DNA of 64,000 nucleotides from Whitmania pigra (Eukaryota; Annelida; Clitellata; Hirudinida; Haemopidae): NCBI GenBank assembly GCA_021613335.1, contig JAJTWR010000386.1, positions 345,001 to 409,000 of the forward strand, read 5' to 3'. Shown piece by piece: positions 54,987 to 64,000 of this stretch (position 1 is its first letter; each line of letters starts with the position of its first letter). The notes under the pieces were generated by a model. It saw only the letters and a program-made list of their open reading frames with translations, ran no database searches and was not told where the DNA came from. The position numbers and the translations under genes were made by a program.

Positions 54987-57900
54987 TTACTTACTACAGG
55001 TGTTCCAGTAGCACGTTTTTCCCTGAGGACAAGGTGTCTGAAAATCAGAAATAAACAATGAAGTTGTATGTTAAGTTGTATAATTATTAAATAATTAAAT
55101 AAAGTTGTATATTAAATTATTAAATATTTAAATAAAGTTGTATATTAAATTATTAAATATTTAAATAAAATTATAAGTTAAATTAGTAATTAATTTTTCT
55201 ATTTCATTTTCATTAACTTACGTCCTCATCGCAGTAGCCTTCCGACTGAACAATTTCTGGAAAATTAATCATTGAAACGAATTCAAGCAACATACATCTT
55301 ACATCTTACCCAATGCTACAACCACAACAAAGGATATATGCCCCCATGGTCCCAGCCGAAAGGAGGGGGAGAATGACGGACCATCAACGGACTCAAGGAC
55401 TACCGACTTTGCTTCCAACGGACTTTCGATTCTGAACAACGCCCAGGACAATGGCGTGCCAGTTAGAAGATGTACGTGTGGAAGAGTTTTCGCAACCGAG
55501 AGGGGACTCAAAGTCCACCAAACCAAATCAAATTGCGGGTGTGAGGCATTGAGACAGCGTACTATCGCAAAGTTGCAGATAGGTAAAACGCCGGACAACA
55601 CCGGACAGGAGTCACACCACAGCTCCGAGTGTGTCCGAGTCTCTCGCCAAGGACAAGACTCCCCAAGAAGCAGGATAAGGTTCCCTCGAGGAAACGACAA
55701 GAAAGGCTGGTCAGGACTGGATGAGGAACTTAAGCAAGGACTTAAGAAAAGCCTGAAGGATGGATCAGTGAAATCCTTCAGTGACTTCATCTATAACAAG
55801 TGTATCGAGAGATTTGGGGTCGTGCCTGTCAAACGACCCCAGGAAATGAAGGACTCCAGGCGACAGCGTGAACTCGGACGCCTCAAAAGCGAAAAGAAAG
55901 CGCTTCGCCGTCGGTGGAAAGTGGCCAAAGAAGACGAGAGAGAAGGACTCTCCGTCCTATGGGAAGACGTGAAGAGACGAGTGAGGGACTTGCGTCGCGC
56001 TGAGAGAGGGAAACAGAGGAAGTACGAGAGGAGGAGAGCTATGAGAAGCTTCTTTAGCGATCCGTACAGATACGGGAGATCGCTACTAGACCCTCCGAAA
56101 TCGGGAGAACTTTCTGTAGAGCAAGACAAGTTGGAAGAACACTTGCTCAAAACGTATAGTGACGCACTCCGCCATGAGTCTCTACAGGAAAGGGCCGATA
56201 TCCCAGCGGTGCCTCTGCCGACCAGTCCCTTTTGCTTGGCGGCTCCTTCGTTCGAGGAGGTGAGAGGAGTTGTGAGGAAAGCGAGAAACCGATCAGCGCC
56301 AGGGCCCAACGGAGTTCCTTATCTCCTGTACAAAAGATGTCCCAAGACACTATATCTGCTGCATTCCCTCATTCAGAGAGCGTGGTCGGGGGTCACGGTC
56401 GATGATGAGTGGAAAAAGGCAGAGGGCGTCTACATTCCAAAGGAGAAAGACTCCAATGGTCTGAGTCAATTCAGACCAATATCGCTATTGAACGTAGAGG
56501 GGAAAATATTTTTCTCTATCATGGCATCGAGGCTCACGGAGTTCGTGATGTCCAATCAGTACGTGGACATTTCAGTCCAAAAGGGAGGCATTCCAGGTGT
56601 ACCCGGTTGAATCGAGCATACCTCGATGATCTGGGAAGCTATTCAGAAAGCCAAGAGAAACCGGCTGAGTTTGTACGTCGTGTGGTTGGACCTAGCGAAT
56701 GCATACGGGTCGGTACTACACCAGCTCCTATGGAAAACATTGGAAGCCCATCATGTGCCTCAGCCCGTTATTCACATCCTTCAGGAATACTTTAACGGGT
56801 TCATGATGCGGTTTTCCACCAAGACGTACACTACAAGGTGGGTGTCTCTGGAGGTTGGTATAGCAATGGGGTGCACAATTTCTCCTTCCTTATTCGTACT
56901 GGCGATGCAGATCCTACTGAAGGCAGCCGGGTCTCGTACTCCAGAGGCGCACATCGGTAAAGGGGTGTACATGCCTCCAATAAAGGCATTTATGGACGAC
57001 ACCACCCTGATCATGAACAGGAAGAAGGTTGTCCAAAATACCCTGGACAAGTTTAACAACCTTCTAGAGTGGTGTCGAATGGCTTTCAAACCTGCGAAAT
57101 CCAGAAGTCTTGCCCTAGTTAGGGGAAAAATTCGCGAGGACGTGTCCTTCGATGTGGCGGAGCAGCGAATCCCTACAGTATCCGAAGAACCGGTGAAAAG
57201 CCTTGGAAGGGTTTTTGACAAGTCTCTCACCGACAAGAGCATGCAGGACGCCATTCTCCAGCAAACCATTAGGGGACTGCAGGCGATTGAGGCGGCACCG
57301 CTGCAAGGGCGGTTCAAAGTGTGGTTGCTTCAGTTCGTGCTCCTTCCAAGACTTCTCTGGCCGTTAACCATCTATGAGATTGGCTTGTCAGTGGTCGAGA
57401 AGCTAGAGAGGAAAGTTAACCGATACACCAGAAAATGGCTAGGCCTACCTCCAGCGCTGTCATCGGTAGCCCTCTACAGTAGGAGCACGAGCCTGCGACT
57501 ACCACTAAGGTCCATCGTGGAAGAGTACAAACTCTCCAAAATAAGAACGCAGTGGATGCTCAACAACTCCGCGGATAGCAGGATCCGTGAAGTCAAGCCA
57601 CTGCTTAGATCTGGAAGGAAATTCCGAGCGCAGAATGAGATCGACGAATCAGTTGCCGAGCTGATGTTCGAGGAAGTGAGAGGTCCTACCCAGACGGACC
57701 GTCATGCAGTAGGATGGAACCACCTGCCAAAATGGTCCCAGGCGAGCTCATCAGTCAGAGCCGCCATGATTATCCAGGAAAGGAGACGAAAAGTGGAACA
57801 GGACCGAGTCACGAGGGCAGTTCAGCAGTCACAGCAGGGTAAGTGGACAACGTGGGAAGACGTGATGCAACGATCCCTTACCTGGAGCGACATGTGGAAA

Positions 57901-59409
57901 ATGTCCCCGCTCCGACTTGCCTACGCGATAAGGTCAGTGTACGACCAGTTGCCCTCCAGGGACAATTTGCAGAAGTGGGGTATGGTGGAAGACACCGAAT
58001 GCCGGCTCTGCGGCGGTACAGAGACACTGCACCACGTGCTCAGCAATTGCACGTATGCCCTTGCCAACGGTCGGTACACATGGCGACATAACCAGGTCCT
58101 TCGAGAAGTGTGCGAAGCCGCAAAAGCAGCAGTCTCCAAAGCAAACTCGCGTACGATCGCAAATCAGCGAAAGATTTACTTCTTGCGCGAGGGCTTCGCA
58201 CACCTCTGCAAAAAGAGATGTCAAACCCCAAGGCGAGACATTCTTGCAGAGGCAAACGACTGGACCATCGCAGCCGACTTAGAAGAGATGAGGCACTACC
58301 CCCAGGTGCTGATAGAAAGTGGCAAGAGGCCGGATCTAGTGCTCGTATCGCCGTCGACGGATGCCATCATTCTGGTGGAGCTGACGGTTCCGTGGGAGGA
58401 CAGGCTGCAATACAGCAATGCGCTCAAAGCAGACAAGTATGCAGATCTAACGATGGACCTGGAAGCGAGAGGATACCGCACAGACCTCTACCCTATCGAG
58501 ATTGGCGCAAGGGGCGTGGTCGGCAAGTCGACTTACGCTTTCCTCACTAAGATCGGATTGTCAAGCCGAGAGAGAACAAAGGCTATGACAAGGATGTCTG
58601 AGGCCGCTGAAGCGGCTTCATTCTGGATCTGGCATATGAGAAGCCAGAAGAAGTCTTAACAGGCCACTACACGAAACCGGGGAAAGCCGTCGGTCTCCGG
58701 TATGAATGATCCACCGAACGACGGGGCCAAACCATTGGCCGAGAGACGCGGTGTTGTCGGGAGAAATGGGCCGACCGCGGACTCGCGAAGCAACATGAAC
58801 TGCGGTCCAAACCGCGGCTTCGAAAAGGCCCGCGGTCGAGTCCCGAAAATTTCTATCTCCGGCTGCCGCTACAAAGAAATTATAAGGCCCAGTTTGCATA
58901 TATTAAGGCGGTGTGAAGAAGCCACTGAGAGCTTGCATGACCGCTGTAGGCAAACTGGGGTGGAGGCGATCGACATAACAAGGCCAATGAGAGCCCCGCA
59001 TAGTCGAAGTTTGCAGGCGACAAACAGACAGCATGCGACATGAAGGAGCCATTGAGAGCTTTCGCAGTCGCTCCAGTCCAGGCAGCAGTGACCGGCATAA
59101 CAAGGCCAACGAGTGCCTCTCAAAGCCGGCGGTAAGAGTTGGGTCCAGCAAGACCAAACCGACAGGGACATCCGGCTGATCACCGGATGCGGCCCGCCCC
59201 CCGAAAACGTAAGGAGACTCAAAGGGCCGAAACGTTTGAAGACGGGGGAAACTCCTCTGAGGATCCCTGTCGGAGCTCCAAGGCGGAGTATTTAGTAACA
59301 TGTCTTTTAATGATGTATTTTAATATGACATCAAAACGTTCGCAAAAAACAAACCCATGAGACAGGCAAGCATCATGATTGCAAGCAGGAAAACACACAC
59401 AGTCTTCAT
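54987..59409 (-). CDS. Small secreted Cys-rich peptide, gene split by a retrotransposon in intron 1
   Basis: Three exons: 59409-59355 (signal peptide MKTVCVFLLAIMMLACLM), 55256-55222 and 55037-54987. Junction phases are 1 and 0, borders are GT-AG, and the stop is TAA. The precursor is 46 residues with a ~28-residue mature part beginning near EIVQ. It contains four cysteines in the arrangement YC-x5-PC-x5-TC-x4-TC (YCDEDTPC is followed by PQGKTC and YWNTCSK), so two disulphides are expected. Such size and Cys spacing is seen in secreted defence, venom or salivary peptides and in EB/ICK-like modules; no family can be named. Exon 2 and exon 3 are 185 bases apart, but exon 1 and exon 2 are 4.1 kb apart because an R2-like retrotransposon occupies intron 1 in the opposite direction. 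Intron 1 of the sister copy (54311-53855) is only 457 bases. Confidence 0.6.
55456..58659 (+). pseudogene. R2-type polyprotein: zinc finger, reverse transcriptase, zinc knuckle, restriction-like endonuclease
   Basis: A single frame of ~1068 codons, interrupted only by TGA at 56608-56610 (codon 385, in GVPG-stop-IEHTSM). The frame is open back to 55276 with no ATG before 56521. Only a GTG at 55456 is noted, and R2-type proteins can initiate without AUG. Residues 6-29 form a Cys/His finger (CTCGRVFATERGLKVH, then SNC). RT follows: APGPNGVPYLLYKRCP, LSQFRPISLLNVEGKIFFSI, VVWLDLANAYGSV, and the catalytic AFMDDTTLI near residue 511. The knuckle CRLCGGTETLHHVLSNC (~848) is CX2CX8HX4C. The endonuclease core KRPDLVLV...IILVELTVPWE (~957-980) has the PD-(D/E)XK-like acidic residues. 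The element would nick its target and prime reverse transcription there. Apart from the TGA all motifs look intact, suggesting a recent insertion. Confidence 0.9.
58905..59165 (+). repeat. Imperfect ~125-bp tandem repeat in the retrotransposon 3' UTR
   Basis: AGCCACTGAGAGCTTGCATG (from ~58919) is echoed by AGCCATTGAGAGCTTTCGCA (~59047). ACATAACAAGGCCAATGAGA (~58973) is echoed by GCATAACAAGGCCAACGAGT (~59095). These make two head-to-tail copies of a ~125-base unit. R2-type 3' UTRs fold into structures read by their reverse transcriptase, so a doubled structural unit is possible. Confidence 0.6.
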
Positions 59410-59600
59410 CTTTCGAGATGTCTGAACTTAACTTCTCATTGAATACTTTTATAGAGTAAATTGTCACGCTTGATGAAATTCTTGAGTTAATAAAACATTT
59501 TAAGATGGGTTTGTCATGGCCTCAACGTCTGCCATAAAACATAAAAAATGACTCCGTTTCCCCTAAACAGATGTGACACAACCATATTTCATCAATGATG
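59310..59600 (-). repeat. Segmental duplicate of 54258-54560 (first exon and promoter side of the peptide gene)
   Basis: The two segments match over ~290 bases with scattered substitutions. Shared landmarks include AATATGACATCAAAACGTTC on the plus strand, the signal-peptide exon and CAATGATGTTC at the far end. Conservation of the upstream flank suggests the promoter lies in this block for both copies. Confidence 0.85.
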
Positions 59601-60781
59601 TTCCATCGACGTGAATGTAGGTCAAAAATTTGAAATTGCTAAGAAATTAATTATTTTCTTGTTGACAGTCCCAAGCATACACTTACCCATCAAATTGATC
59701 CAACCTATATGAATCTAATGAAAATAATGTAATTAATTAAGTAAAAGTTAGTAATTAACTTGTAATGCGTCTTGTGCTACCGCTTTGACTAAGAGATTGA
59801 CCAAATACACCGTTTATTTCCAATTTTACATCGAACATCGGAATATTAGCACCACATATTATAATAGCTTGTAGCACATGCATCTGAAGAAGACCTGCAT
59901 AGATGAATCATCAGGTGGCACTTGAAGAGCTCCAGAGTTGGTTGGGGTCTTACGAGGGATGGAGGTCTGCTCCAAACTATTACCAATTTATTTCGATTGG
60001 TTCAAAAGTAAAAATATCAACTGAAGTTTTTTTGCTTTCCTATTGATCCAACTGTGCAGCAATAACATGGTGTTGCCAGCTAAGTTCAGGTTATGCCTGC
60101 TGAAATATTTAGCATCGCACTGTATCTAAGCAAAAGTTAACCTAATATTTAAGTGCTTTGACAACTTGCTTGTAGAAAGGGTATATCGGAGAGTTTGCCA
60201 TTGTTTTTCGTATTTTAATACAAAATTTAAAAAACTCAAATAACCATTTTAGTTTTCGAGGCTGTAGATAAACCTTAGCATTTTCTGTCTTAAAGATTTT
60301 CATAGAATTAATTAAACAAAGCCACCTCCAAAATGTTAAAATCTATTGGACGGAATTCTATTTTATTGTAAAATATAGTCGAGGCGACTACTTCACAAAT
60401 GTTTGTTTATTGAATTTTATTCATTTTTATCTTCGATTAAAATTTCCTTCACCAATGAATCTTCAGAATATTCTCAAAGCTTTCACTTTTCATTCCTCAA
60501 CAAAAAATCTTGGAACAACGGAAACTACAAATTTACAATAAATATTTAAACATTACTGTATCTTAGGAAAAATTCCATGCTTATCAACTTTTAAAATTTT
60601 TTAAATTTTTAATTTTTGGAAAGATTGAAAATGAATTGTTAAATTTAATCATCTGTAAAAAAAACACGTCTCTTTTCAATTGTCCTCTCATACCCATCCA
60701 TCACCTCCTATCTACATATACTGTTGCCAACTTGTAAATTTGTTTCGAATAGTAAAGTTTGAAGTGTTTTGAAGTCATTTA
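59601..60781. other. Intergenic, no gene seen
   Basis: AT-rich sequence. No open frame of normal composition longer than ~50 codons and no recognised transposon ends. Some of it may be 5' flank of the peptide gene. Confidence 0.4.
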
Positions 60782-60865
60782 TCATTCGTTCCGCCAGCTG
60801 CACGAGTCACATGTTAGGTTTTTCATGACATTATATGCTTCGTCGCAAATGTCACAGAGGTTGTA
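60782..60865 (-). CDS. Candidate terminal exon of another small Cys-rich secreted peptide
   Basis: After an acceptor TTATTTAG at 60866-60873 the minus strand encodes 27 residues ending in TGA at 60782: YNLCDICDEAYNVMKNLTCD followed by SCSWRNE. Two CXXC pairs in so short an exon, and normal codon choice in AT-rich surroundings, suggest coding sequence. The C-x2-C...C-x2-C layout is loosely like peptide hormones or toxins, but the spacing does not fit a family I can name with confidence. No matching upstream exon was found; a run with TGT and a GTAAAT donor near 61205 on the same strand is only a guess. Confidence 0.3.
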   Translation of the reverse strand, partial: YNLCDICDEAYNVMKNLTCDSCSWRNE

Positions 60866-61627
60866 CTAAATAAATAATAAACTATTTCCAATTTTATTAT
60901 TAATAATATTTTAATAAATATGTATTTTCCTCTCACATATATACATTTGTCTTATTCGGGAAAATAAAGTTATTAAAAATATTAATGGTATTGATAATCC
61001 CAACAAATAAGAACAAAAACTTTACTGATGCAGTTTATTGAATAAATATAACACTGCTACCAATCCAGCAAGAAACATACAAAAAACTCCTTAATATTTT
61101 GGAGATGTCGAGGCATATTTTAATAATAAATTATTTCAAAATTCATCTTATTTACCAAGAAATAATTTACCTTCCTAACGTCAGCATTCATTTACCCATC
61201 CATCACTCACACAGTTATCGTCAATTTTTGAAACAAAACGTCAAAAGTTTAATTACCAAATGTTATTTAATTGTTAGTTTAATATTATTTTTGAACTTTA
61301 TATATGAATGTGAAAATTACTTAAATTTCAGTATGTTATATTAGAACGTTTCTAAAGTTGATTTATAAATATGTATGTATGTGTGGCTATCCTCTCTTTT
61401 GTTCCAATGGGTACATCCAGTAACGCATAAACCCAAACCCTTCATGTGTTACGAAATCCACACTTAGTATAGCTTGTATGGTTCTTAAGTCAATCAGATG
61501 GCGCTGCATTAAAAAAAATATTTTTACCTGATCAATTGTCTCGGGTGCGATATTTTTATAAAACTTATTTATAAACATTCAAATGCGTAACTAAACGCAA
61601 TGTTGCGTCAAAATTTCAAAGCAAACT
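60866..61627. other. Intergenic, no gene seen
   Basis: AT-rich. A minus-strand frame at 61387-61578 has ordinary composition but no recognisable domain or splice context; I do not call it. Confidence 0.4.
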
Positions 61628-62440
61628 GTGATGAACTGTCAAGAGATTATAGATTTTGAACAAACGTACATTTATATTTTTAATTATTTAGATTACGTTA
61701 GATTTTACACCAATAAATCTGTAAAGCAATTGCAGGCGATTTCTTCAATACTTTATTTCGTAAATTCGTACCCATTCTTGAAGGGAAGAACTCTGTTACT
61801 CCTCTGTGGAGATTTTCGTCAAACTCTGCCCGTCATACCAAAGTCAACAACGGCCGATGAAATACATGCATGTTTAAAACATTCATTTTTATGGAGACAT
61901 ATACAAAAGATTACTTTAAAGCAATACTTTGAATACTTTGATTTACTCCAAACATTCCCGATGTTGGAATCTCTGTACAAACAGCTTCTTCCGGTTAAAA
62001 GAAAAATAGAGCTCATCAAAAATGAAGTCAGTCTTACTCAGCATCAGAAGCAAGAAATAATCGGCAATCTGATCTTCGACGATGGGAGCTCTTTTGACGA
62101 CCTGTGCATACATTTCACGGTTCCAGGCACAGATGTCGAACTTATTGATGGCGGACGTGATATCATACTCTCTCCATACAACATCGATTCCTATTTGGAA
62201 AAATTATGTGCCTTCAGAGCTCAACTCGATCCTGTGCATCAGTTTAAGGCTATCATAGAAAGATTTGATGAGGTTCTGTTTCCTGGGAAGGTTGATTTTC
62301 TTTAGCCAGAAGAACTAAAAAAAAGTATGTTGTTGTGATGAATTCCGGAGGTGGACCACGAAAGATTTGCGGAGCCATTTTGTAAGTACAACAATTCACG
62401 ACCAGTTCGACCGCTTTGAAAGTGCTAATATTAAGTCTTT
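61628..62440 (+). pseudogene. Chimeric ORF: Helitron-type PIF1 helicase joined to a HECT-ligase fragment
   Basis: One open frame of 225 codons (61628-62305) has two sources. Residues ~58-100 are PIF1/Helitron helicase (LLLLCGDFRQTLPVIPKSTT, then ADEIHACLKHSFLWRHIQKI). From about 61928 it switches without break to the HECT-ligase sequence of 14100-13735: FPMLESLYKQLLPVKRKIEL, then LTQHQKQEIIGN, FTVPGTDVELIDGG and ILSPYNIDSYLEKLCAFRAQ. By eye about nine in ten residues match over ~110 positions. HECT-like sequence continues past the stop in degraded form (GDEFRRWT-like) to ~62440. The catalytic Cys region and the helicase Walker motifs are both missing, so no enzyme activity is expected. The likeliest origin is Helitron-mediated capture of a host-gene piece. 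Confidence 0.85.
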
Positions 62441-62579
62441 GATAGTGAGAAATAAAGAGAGATATAGATAGTAGAATGATAGGATTAATCGCGCAAAGAT
62501 AATTCTCACAAAAAATTCTTGAAAAAATTAAAAAAAATGAAACTTTGAGGTACATTTATATACAATTTATATATTTAAA

Positions 62580-63185
62580 GAGCGAACTATCAAGTGGAAT
62601 TTTTTAATGTTTTGTTAGATCAAGCAGTTATGTCACGTTGTTGACTGCACGTTTTGAGCAAATGGAATGTCATTTTGGTCTTTTTGGATTTCTGCATAAC
62701 ATCAAAAAAAATTGCAGAATGTTACGACCAAAACGATTTGATGAAGTGTTGCATGGATTTGAATATTACGATCAACATGCATCTGGTTGAGATATTGATC
62801 CGAAGAATTTATGTAGTGTCAAAAATTGCAAATATTTTCTAACATTGTTCCAGATACTGTTTCGTCTTCTCTTGATGCTTTACGTTTTATTTATGATCAC
62901 GGTTTGAATACTGCTGTTCCAAAATGTCACTAGAGTCCTTCGTATAGCATTGACAATTCCGATTACTGTTGCATCAGGGAAAAAGAATTTTTCCAAGTTG
63001 AAATTAATAAAAAACTATTTGAGGACTACTATGACGCAAGAACGCCTGAACAGTCTGGCAATGATATCTATCGAACGAGATATCGTACTGTCTCTGGATT
63101 ATTCACAATTTATTGCAGTCTTTGCTGCCATCAAAGCACGAAAAATTGATATTTTGTTGAAGGTTTATGACATCTGCACGAGTAT
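62580..63185 (+). pseudogene. hAT-like (ZMYM1/TTF-type) transposase fossil
   Basis: In changing frames the plus strand reads ARFEQMECHFGLFGFLHNIK (near 62650-62715), then, from ~62937, LRIALTIPITVASG, FSKLKLIKNYLRTTMTQERL and NSLAMISIERDIVLSLDYSQ, then FAAIKARK. This is the C-terminal half of a widespread hAT-related transposase whose domesticated or annotated relatives are called zinc finger MYM-type 1-like, including the dimerisation signature VASGERSFSKLK. At least three frame breaks show it is dead. It lies ~150 bases after the Helitron/HECT chimera. Confidence 0.8.
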
Positions 63186-63229
63186 GCTCATGTGCGCAAT
63201 AATATATGTGAGCATCTGTTCCTGATAAT

Positions 63230-64000
63230 GTGAAGGTTTATAGATATAGATGTAGTAGTAGAACGATAGAATTAATCTTTATTGGCAGGCTTTTTTAAGC
63301 CAAGATTTCGGCAGTTTTGAAAAATTTTGACCCAATCTGGGTTTTGAGGTTATATGTTTGGAAATCTGGTTTTTTTTGGAAAAATAATTTTTGGGGTAAA
63401 AATAATATTCTGTAAGCTATGCAGTGCATATCGATTAGCTTTTGGTACTTTATCGCCATTGTTAAAACTTAAATTTGATTCCGACATTTTAGCATCTTTG
63501 TTATATAGACGGGCATATAGCAAATATTATTGTCAAACTGCCGTCTGCCAATATTAGTAATCACTCACTTTTCATCATGACAGAATATTGCAAAGCATTG
63601 AATAAATAAAAAAGAATAAATATTAATTTATGATAAGAAGTCCTTATTCTATTTCAGCATTCATTTCTTTTGCTCGGTTTTACTTGCTATTCTGTTACTA
63701 TGTTCAAAGACAATGCAATCGACCACTACCTATATCGTGCAACATTTCAAATTATGTTTTCAATCTTTAATCACCATCTATTCATTTAAATTATTCAACT
63801 TGTGACAGCGTAGAAGTTCGAGGTAATACGAGAAACCAAAATTAGCAACAAACACAATAGCATAACAACACAAACCACACGAAAACAGTGATTAGAAGGG
63901 AACGCGCGCACTCCTGGAAACATACATTTGGAAGAATCAATCCTAGGCCAAAACAACTCTCAAACTATGTATATAGCTATTTAAAATCTTAACACGTGAG
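63230..64000. other. Window end, no gene seen
   Basis: The duplicated phrase TAGATATAGATGTAGTAGTAGAACGATAG (compare TAGATAGTAGAATGATAGG near 62465) hints at related repeat ends flanking the hAT-like fossil. Otherwise AT-rich with no supportable frame. Confidence 0.4.

Larger units (their letters stand above)
55300..59295 (+). mobile_element. Nearly full-length R2-superclade non-LTR retrotransposon (RLE type)
   Basis: GC-rich (unlike its AT-rich host DNA), ~4 kb. Boundaries are inferred by comparison with the uninterrupted sister intron: host-like sequence resumes on the left near 55320 and on the right near 59300, after ...AAGGCGGAGTATTTAG. It carries one long ORF (see next entry) and a ~630-base 3' UTR. 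No poly(A) tail or clear target duplication was identified. It has no LTRs and no APE endonuclease; its endonuclease is of the restriction-like type. R2 proper inserts in 28S rDNA, but this copy is not in rDNA. HERO/NeSL-like families of the same superclade are the nearest match in architecture. Confidence 0.88.

Noticed and set aside
55299..56350. Minus-strand frames of 163 and 172 aa opposite the R2-type ORF
   Set aside because: The plus strand has clear zinc-finger and RT motifs in order; the minus frames show none.

Overview
The window is nuclear DNA of an animal, not of a bacterium. Genes have many short exons with GT-AG introns, the intergenic DNA is AT-rich, poly(A) signals follow the better-defined genes, and simple repeats and transposon fossils are abundant. 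The best guess is a lophotrochozoan, plausibly an annelid such as a leech. This rests on compact conserved genes set among huge ATG/AAT trinucleotide tracts, and it is inference; no sequence here proves the species.

Layout. 1-7.5 kb holds three housekeeping genes: a COX17-like copper chaperone (+) whose last exon is tandemly duplicated, EMC10 (+) of the ER membrane complex, and an FKBP52-type immunophilin (-). 8-10 kb is nested transposon debris: a LINE reverse transcriptase fossil (-) split by a short hAT element with perfect 8-bp target duplications. 13.3-18.5 kb holds an intronless TRIP12-like HECT ubiquitin-ligase gene (-), broken by one stop and one frameshift, and a decayed partial duplicate of its 5' part. 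18.9-41.2 kb is one large gene (+), a Shaw-type (Kv3/KCNC) voltage-gated potassium channel in four coding exons. Its last intron is about 16.9 kb and is filled with long (GAT)n, (CAT)n and (AAT)n tracts, two minisatellites, a LINE fragment, a tight pair of perfect CRE palindromes and a phased triplet of RFX X-box motifs.

41.9-47.5 kb is a cluster of genes on the minus strand: NUDC (10 exons), a small one-pass membrane protein, BCDIN3D (RNA methyltransferase) and a secreted Cys/Trp-rich protein of unknown family. 50.2-51.7 kb is MFAP1 (+), a spliceosome factor, intronless here and carrying a nearly perfect in-frame 204-bp tandem duplication. 52.6-53.6 kb is a higher-order (ATT)n block. 53.8-59.4 kb holds two copies of a tiny secreted Cys-rich peptide gene (-). 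One copy has decayed. In the other, a nearly full-length R2-superclade non-LTR retrotransposon (+) sits inside intron 1. The element's reading frame is open from end to end except for one TGA.

59.4-64 kb is a graveyard of mobile DNA. It includes an open reading frame that joins Helitron-type PIF1 helicase sequence to a piece of the same HECT gene found at 13-15 kb, followed by a hAT-like transposase fossil. A possible further Cys-rich secreted-peptide exon lies at 60.8 kb.

The genes do not form one pathway. The housekeeping genes act in copper delivery to cytochrome oxidase, membrane protein insertion, Hsp90 co-chaperoning, dynein/chaperone function, small-RNA capping and splicing. The most unusual content is the mobile-element biology: Helitron/HECT chimerism, the R2-like insertion in a secreted-peptide gene, and repeated recent exon-scale tandem duplications. 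No rRNA or tRNA gene and no CRISPR array was seen.
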